Below are positions 1 through 4,200 of a DNA stretch of 6,918 bases, in pieces. The position numbers and the translations under genes are program-made. Location: positions 1 to 6,918 of the forward strand of contig JAITDM010000266.1 in the NCBI GenBank assembly GCA_031282535.1, given 5' to 3'. The notes beneath the pieces were generated by a model that saw nothing but the letters and a program-made list of their open reading frames with translations, did not search any database and was not told the origin of the DNA. The DNA comes from Oscillospiraceae bacterium. Lineage in GTDB: Bacteria; Bacillota; Clostridia; Oscillospirales; UBA929. Within the stretch, counting starts at the first letter, position 1; each line of letters opens with the position of its first letter.

Positions 1-1
1 G

Positions 2-1048
2 AGCGACCCGTTCTGCATCATGTCGTCCTACAACCTGATGAACGGCGTCGAGACGTCCGAGCGCTGGGATCTGATCACCGGCATCCCGACCGGCGAGTGG
101 GGCTGGCACGGCATCATGATGACCGACTGGGGCAACGGGTCCAACAACGCCAGAGAAGCCGCGGCCGGAAACGACATCAAGATGTCCAGCGGCAGTCCGT
201 CCACGGTGACGGCGGCTGTCACCGCCGGTACGCTCACAGAGGAACAGCTCCGCGAGAACATGAAGGATATCCTCTATACGACCCTGCGTTCGCGCAAGCT
301 GTTTGTCGCAAGCGAGATCAATGTCACGCCGGTTCCGGCGGCCGGGACCATCCGCATCGAGGGCGAGGATTTCAACGAGAAGACCGGGAGTCCGCAGGCC
401 GAGAGCGGCACAAACGCCAGCGGCGGCAGGGACCTCGGCTATATGGACGCGGGCGGTTCCGTGACGTACTACATTGACGTCGCCAGGAGCGGTGTATACG
501 AGTTCCTGTTCCGCTACGCGGGCAACAGCGGCACCGGCGGGCGTCTGGACATCCTCGTGGACGGGGCCACCGTCTCCGCCTTCCAGGGCGGCCTGACAGG
601 CGGCTGGCAGAACTGGGTATGGGCGGCAAGTCCGGTCACGGTTCCGCTGACGGCCGGCGAGCACAGGCTGAGGCTCAACATCACCGCGAGCGGCGGCAAC
701 GTCGACTGCTTTGACATCACGCGCGCGCTTGCGCCGAACCTCTCGATCGACGACGGCTATCGGATCTATCAATCGGCGGCTGAGGTCGAGGCCGGCCGGT
801 ATTCGCCGGAGTTCGCGATCATCAAGAACGATCCGGCGCCGGATGGCGACGCGCTTCTGATCGCCGCCAGCTACGACATCGACGGCAGGCTGATCGGGCT
901 TGACACCACCGCGGTGCCGGCGGCTGCGACCAATTACACAATGGTCGTCGCGGCGCTCGCCAAGCCCGAGAACGCCGCAAGCTACCGGTTCTACATCTGG
1001 GACGGCCAGTACAGGCCGCTGACAGATCTGAATACGCTCGCCGGGTAA
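2..1048 (+). CDS. GH3 glycoside hydrolase, 3' part (5' end outside window), with CBM6-like and FIWD C-terminal modules
   Basis: The frame is open from base 2, so the true start lies upstream; 348 residues are visible. Visible residues 1-105 are the end of a GH3 catalytic (alpha/beta) barrel: SDPFCIMSSYNLMNGV, then GEWGWHGIMMTDWGNGS. In this family the Asp of the (S/T)DW motif is the catalytic nucleophile; here it is visible residue 42 (bases 125-127). GH3 enzymes release beta-linked sugars (glucose, xylose and others) from non-reducing ends; the substrate here cannot be read. Residues ~117-242 are a CBM6-like beta-sandwich (EGEDF, YYIDVARSGVY, GWQNWVW). Residues ~247-346 are a small module ending FYIWDGQYRPL, also found at the end of the next protein. 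The usual GH3 C-terminal alpha/beta sandwich does not follow the barrel, so it is either N-terminal (a permuted order known for some GH3 enzymes) or absent. Its last codons and stop lie inside a repeat that recurs at 6774. Probably extracellular, but the signal peptide would be off-window. Confidence 0.9.
   Translation, partial: SDPFCIMSSYNLMNGVETSERWDLITGIPTGEWGWHGIMMTDWGNGSNNAREAAAGNDIKMSSGSPSTVTAAVTAGTLTEEQLRENMKDILYTTLRSRKLFVASEINVTPVPAAGTIRIEGEDFNEKTGSPQAESGTNASGGRDLGYMDAGGSVTYYIDVARSGVYEFLFRYAGNSGTGGRLDILVDGATVSAFQGGLTGGWQNWVWAASPVTVPLTAGEHRLRLNITASGGNVDCFDITRALAPNLSIDDGYRIYQSAAEVEAGRYSPEFAIIKNDPAPDGDALLIAASYDIDGRLIGLDTTAVPAAATNYTMVVAALAKPENAASYRFYIWDGQYRPLTDLNTLAG
350..727 (+). other. 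CBM6-like module of the GH3 protein
   Basis: About 126 residues beginning IRIEGEDFNEK and ending near CFDITRA. Typical CBM6/CBM35 landmarks are visible: an early acidic EGEDF strand, GYMDAGGSVTYYIDV followed by SGVYEFLFRYA, and an aromatic GGWQNWVW segment before a strand with AGEHRLRL. CBM6 modules bind beta-glucan, xylan or related chains. The exact ligand is not readable. The same pattern appears in the neighbouring protein at 6068-6436. Confidence 0.8.
740..1039 (+). other. C-terminal FIWD-type module of the GH3 protein
   Basis: About 100 residues, probably an all-beta domain: a strand LLIAASYDIDGRLIGL, a Pro/Ala-rich stretch, then YRFYIWDGQYRPL. From memory, comparable modules (AxYDxxGRL ... 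FxWDxxxxxPL) end many secreted clostridial and Paenibacillus glycosidases. Function is unknown to me. The next gene ends with the same kind of module. Confidence 0.6.
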
Positions 1049-1123
1049 AATACCAAAAAATACCAAAAATCCGGACGTCTATCAAACAGAGATAGACGTC
1101 CGGATTTGGTTGTACGCGCCGTC
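1031..1123. repeat. Dispersed hairpin repeat, copy 1
   Basis: A ~93-nt segment that recurs at 6774-6867. Going 5' to 3' it holds AATACGCTCGCCGGGTAA (coding end and stop of the GH3 gene), an A-rich stretch with two tandem TACCAAAAA units (1051-1070), a perfect 17-bp inverted repeat, and a tail reading TTGTACGCGCCGTC. Differences from copy 2 are one base in the first block, a one-base indel (TAAAATACC versus TAAAATTACC), the whole loop, and three bases in the tail. The length and structure suggest an intergenic repeat family or a duplicated terminator region. Confidence 0.85.
1067..1107 (+). terminator. 17-bp perfect hairpin after the GH3 gene, probable terminator
   Basis: Arms AAATCCGGACGTCTATC (1067-1083) and GATAGACGTCCGGATTT (1091-1107) are exact reverse complements around a 7-nt loop, AAACAGA. 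The hairpin starts 19 nt after the TAA stop. On the + strand the T-run after the stem is weak (ATTTGGTTGT). On the - strand the stem is followed by a long T-rich stretch (the complement of the TACCAAAAAA units), so termination may be bidirectional or stronger for antisense transcription. If it works on the + strand it separates the two genes into different transcripts. Confidence 0.65.
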
Positions 1124-1179
1124 AAATGGATAAAAATGTCAAAAAAGCATACCTTTTAGACACGCGAAAAACAAATATT

Positions 1180-1186
1180 GGAAGGG
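1180..1186 (+). promoter_or_regulatory. Ribosome binding site choosing the ATG at 1199
   Basis: GGAAGGG lies 12 nt before ATG 1199, a slightly long spacing. An in-frame TTG at 1178 would place this purine run inside the coding region and would insert charged residues and a Cys (LEGKVCT, or MEGKVCT if used as start) before the clean signal peptide MLRKFKKF. ATG 1199 is therefore preferred. Confidence 0.6.
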
Positions 1187-1198
1187 AAAGTTTGCACA

Positions 1199-1288
1199 AT
1201 GTTGAGAAAGTTCAAGAAATTCCTTGCGGTGTTCCTCGCTGCTGCGATGGTCTCCGTGCCGTCGCCCGGGCGGGTGATTGCCGCGGCG
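1199..1288 (+). other. Sec signal peptide of the large glycosidase
   Basis: Residues 1-30: a basic n-region (MLRKFKK), a hydrophobic core (FLAVFLAAAMVSV), a Pro/Gly break and a small-residue end (VIAAA) before ETAEG. Cleavage is most likely after Ala30. No lipobox Cys is present, which argues against a lipoprotein. Confidence 0.85.
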
Positions 1289-4200
1289 GAAACCGCCGAA
1301 GGTTCGCTGTACACGTTCGACACAGGCGGCGGCTCGCAGTTTTACGCCGTAGACCTCACGGCAAACGGCGATGTGGACTGGTTCCAGCTTTCGCAGAATT
1401 CCGAAACGAACTACGCCAAAAAAGCGGACGGCGCCGGGCTTTACGGCTTCAGACGCGACAACAGCGCTGTCGCCAACCCGTCGGCAGGCGCGTTCGGCTA
1501 TATCGACGACGGACGCATAACGTTCAGTGCGACCGACGCCGACGCCACCGCGCCCGCCATAAAAGACCGGTATGGCCTTACGATTCGCGGTGTTGGCAAC
1601 TATTTGGAATTTAAAGTGAAGGCCAGCGCGCAGACGCGGGTTTTGAGCGTATACAGCGGAAACTGGAGAGGCACGGCCCGTCTGGATTTCATTGTCGGCG
1701 ACAATACGCTCTATTCGACGTCGTTCAGCAACGCAGATCACAACGCGGTATTCCGCATCAATATTGTCGTTTTGCCGGGTACACAGGACGCCATTGTGCG
1801 CCAGACGTTGACCGCCGACAATGTCGGCGGCGGCAACGGCAGTACGTTTATCTTCGCGGCCTCGCTCAGCAACAAGTTTGCCATTGACAAGACAAACATA
1901 GCGGTGCGCGCCGGCGATTCCGAGACAATCACGGCCTTGCCGGGCAGCGGCGTCGCGTGGTCGTCTAGCGCCCCGGGCGTGGCGTCGGTTGACGCGGCCG
2001 GCAAGGTCACAGGGGTGAAAGCGGGCGACGCGGTGATAACCGCCGCGCTGGGCGGTGTTGAGAGAACGTGCGCCGTGAAAGTTGTTTCGGCGACATCCGA
2101 GGTCCTCGCGAACGGATATGTGATCGATATGAGCGACCTGCCCAAAGTCCGTTTCACCGAACATCCCGAATGGGAAGAGATCTACAACGCGACGTGGCAG
2201 ATTCACAAAAGCAACATCAAACGCGCGGGCGTGGGCATGAATCCCGAGCAGCCGTACTTCGTGGATGCGGCGTTCAGCGAGTACATATACGCCTGGGACA
2301 CCCTGTTTATGATGATGTTTGACAAGTGGGGCATGAATCAATTCCCCGTGCTGACTTCGCTGGATAACTTCTATATGAACCAATATGACACGGACGACGA
2401 AAGCGACGGGTATATCTCGCGTGAGATCAACGCGACGACCGGATCTGACAGATGGTCTCCCACGGGTGGGTTCAATGGTTTGGGCTACGCCGATATACGC
2501 TCGACAAACCCGCCGTTGTGGGCATGGGCCGAGTGGGAAAACTACATGATCCACGGCGATGTCTCGCGGTTTGACAAAGTCATAAAAGGCAAGACAGTTT
2601 TTGAGCGCCTTGTGGCCCATTACAACTTCATCGAGCGCGTAAAGAAGCTGGAAAATGGGCTGTACGGCAAACAAAACGGCTATGGAAACGGCCTTGACAA
2701 CACGTACAATCAAGGCGCGCCCTACGACGGTTCCAACCCGGAATCAAACGGAGATCAGACGTATAACGACTTGAGCCTGCAACAGGCGCAGTTTGCCTGG
2801 TATCTCGCAAAAATTGCCGGGGCGATGGGCAAAACGCAGGACGAAGCGTTCTTCAAATCGGAACACGCGCGGATTTCCAAGCTGATCTCCGATAAGATGT
2901 GGGATGAAAACACGAAAATGTTCTCGAACCTCGACGCGGACGGCGTGACGCACACAAACGTTTCCACGCCGACGACGCTTTGGGCGCTGGCCGCGCATGT
3001 CGCCACGCCGCAGCAGGCCGCCGACCTGATCAGCTACCACGGAAACAACTCGCAGAAGATGTTCCGGCCTTACGGCCTGGCGACGACCGCCTATGACGAC
3101 CCGCGTTATGTGCCCGGTGGGGGTTACTGGCGCGGGGCGTATTGGGCGCCGACGTCGTATCAGTACATAAAGGGCCTTGAGGAAAATGGCTATACCGACC
3201 TGGAGTTTGAAGAAGCGATACGCCATCTGACGAGCGTATCCGGCGTTTATCAGGCTGGAAAAACGGGGAAAAACGGCGTATCCGTGGCTTCCGTCTGGGA
3301 AAACTATTCGTCGGAATATTTGAAACAAGGTATCGACGCCGGGTCGAGGTCCAATTTCGCGGGCTGGACGGGCTGCCTGTCCGTCGGGATCATTCTGGAG
3401 GATGTCATCGGTGTTCGGATGAATGCACCGGAGAACGCGATCAATTGGAACATCAGGCTTGCCGAAGAACACGGCGTCAGCGACCTTTGGATGCAGCACA
3501 ACGGCGCCCAGAACCGCGTATCTCTGACGGCGCAAAAACGTGTCAGTGCGAAAGACCCGGTCACAGTCACAGTCACCGCCGACCGCGCGTTTACGCTCAA
3601 CGTGAAGAACGGCGCTGTCGAAACATCATTCAGCGTGCCCGCCGGAACGAGCCAATGGAGCGTTGACGGCGAATCCGGCGCCGCCGCGAGGCTGAACGTG
3701 ATTGTGGGCGGGTATAACCCGGACGCAACAGGATTCAAACCTGCCGCGTTTGCCGCGAGCGGCGACTGGGTGAGGTTCGGTTCGTCCGTCAACGCGTCGG
3801 TCGTCGACGGGCTCAAGCAGCAAGTCCGCAAGGGCTCCGGCCTTATCGCGAACGTGAACACCATCGGCTATTCGCAGGCAAGTTCGACCAACCCGCCGGC
3901 TTACCGCGCCAGCGGCGAACTTGGCGCCCTGGGCGTGACAGACGCGATGGAAGCCGTTAAATCGCCGAGTTCAAAAGGTGCGGAGGGCTTTATGTTCACC
4001 GTGCCCGCTACAAACAATTTGCAAACTGTGACCATGCTTGTTGGCGTGACCGGCGGGGAAGCGGAACTTTCCGCGCTGCTTCTGGACGGTTCCGTGCCCG
4101 AGACCATCGTCAAACTCACGGGCGGGGCGGCGGAAAGCGTCTATGAGGTGCATATCCCGTACCGCGCCGCCGCCGACGGGCACAGGCTGCTTGTAAAATT

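Noticed and set aside
1067..1107. Hairpin as a CRISPR repeat, riboswitch or tRNA-like element
   Set aside because: There is only one palindrome per site, no regular spacer series, no aptamer-like conserved core, and the position is after stop codons rather than in a leader.
1124..1179. AT-rich stretch before the large gene as a promoter
   Set aside because: It is suggestive by composition, and the preceding hairpin implies a promoter might be here, but I see no convincing -35/-10 pair with proper spacing.
1178..1198. Alternative TTG start for the large gene
   Set aside because: It overlaps the purine-rich ribosome binding site and adds seven residues before an otherwise clean signal peptide.
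1126..1614. Open frame on the + strand starting at ATG 1126 with a Lys-rich beginning
   Set aside because: It runs out of frame into the signal peptide and first module of the large gene and becomes an Arg-rich shadow translation; no ribosome binding site is visible before it.
1139..2713. Long open frame on the - strand (524 codons) opposite the large glycosidase gene
   Set aside because: It is Arg/His/Val-rich in the way GC-rich antisense frames are, has no recognisable domain, and lies fully opposite a clear multi-domain coding sequence.
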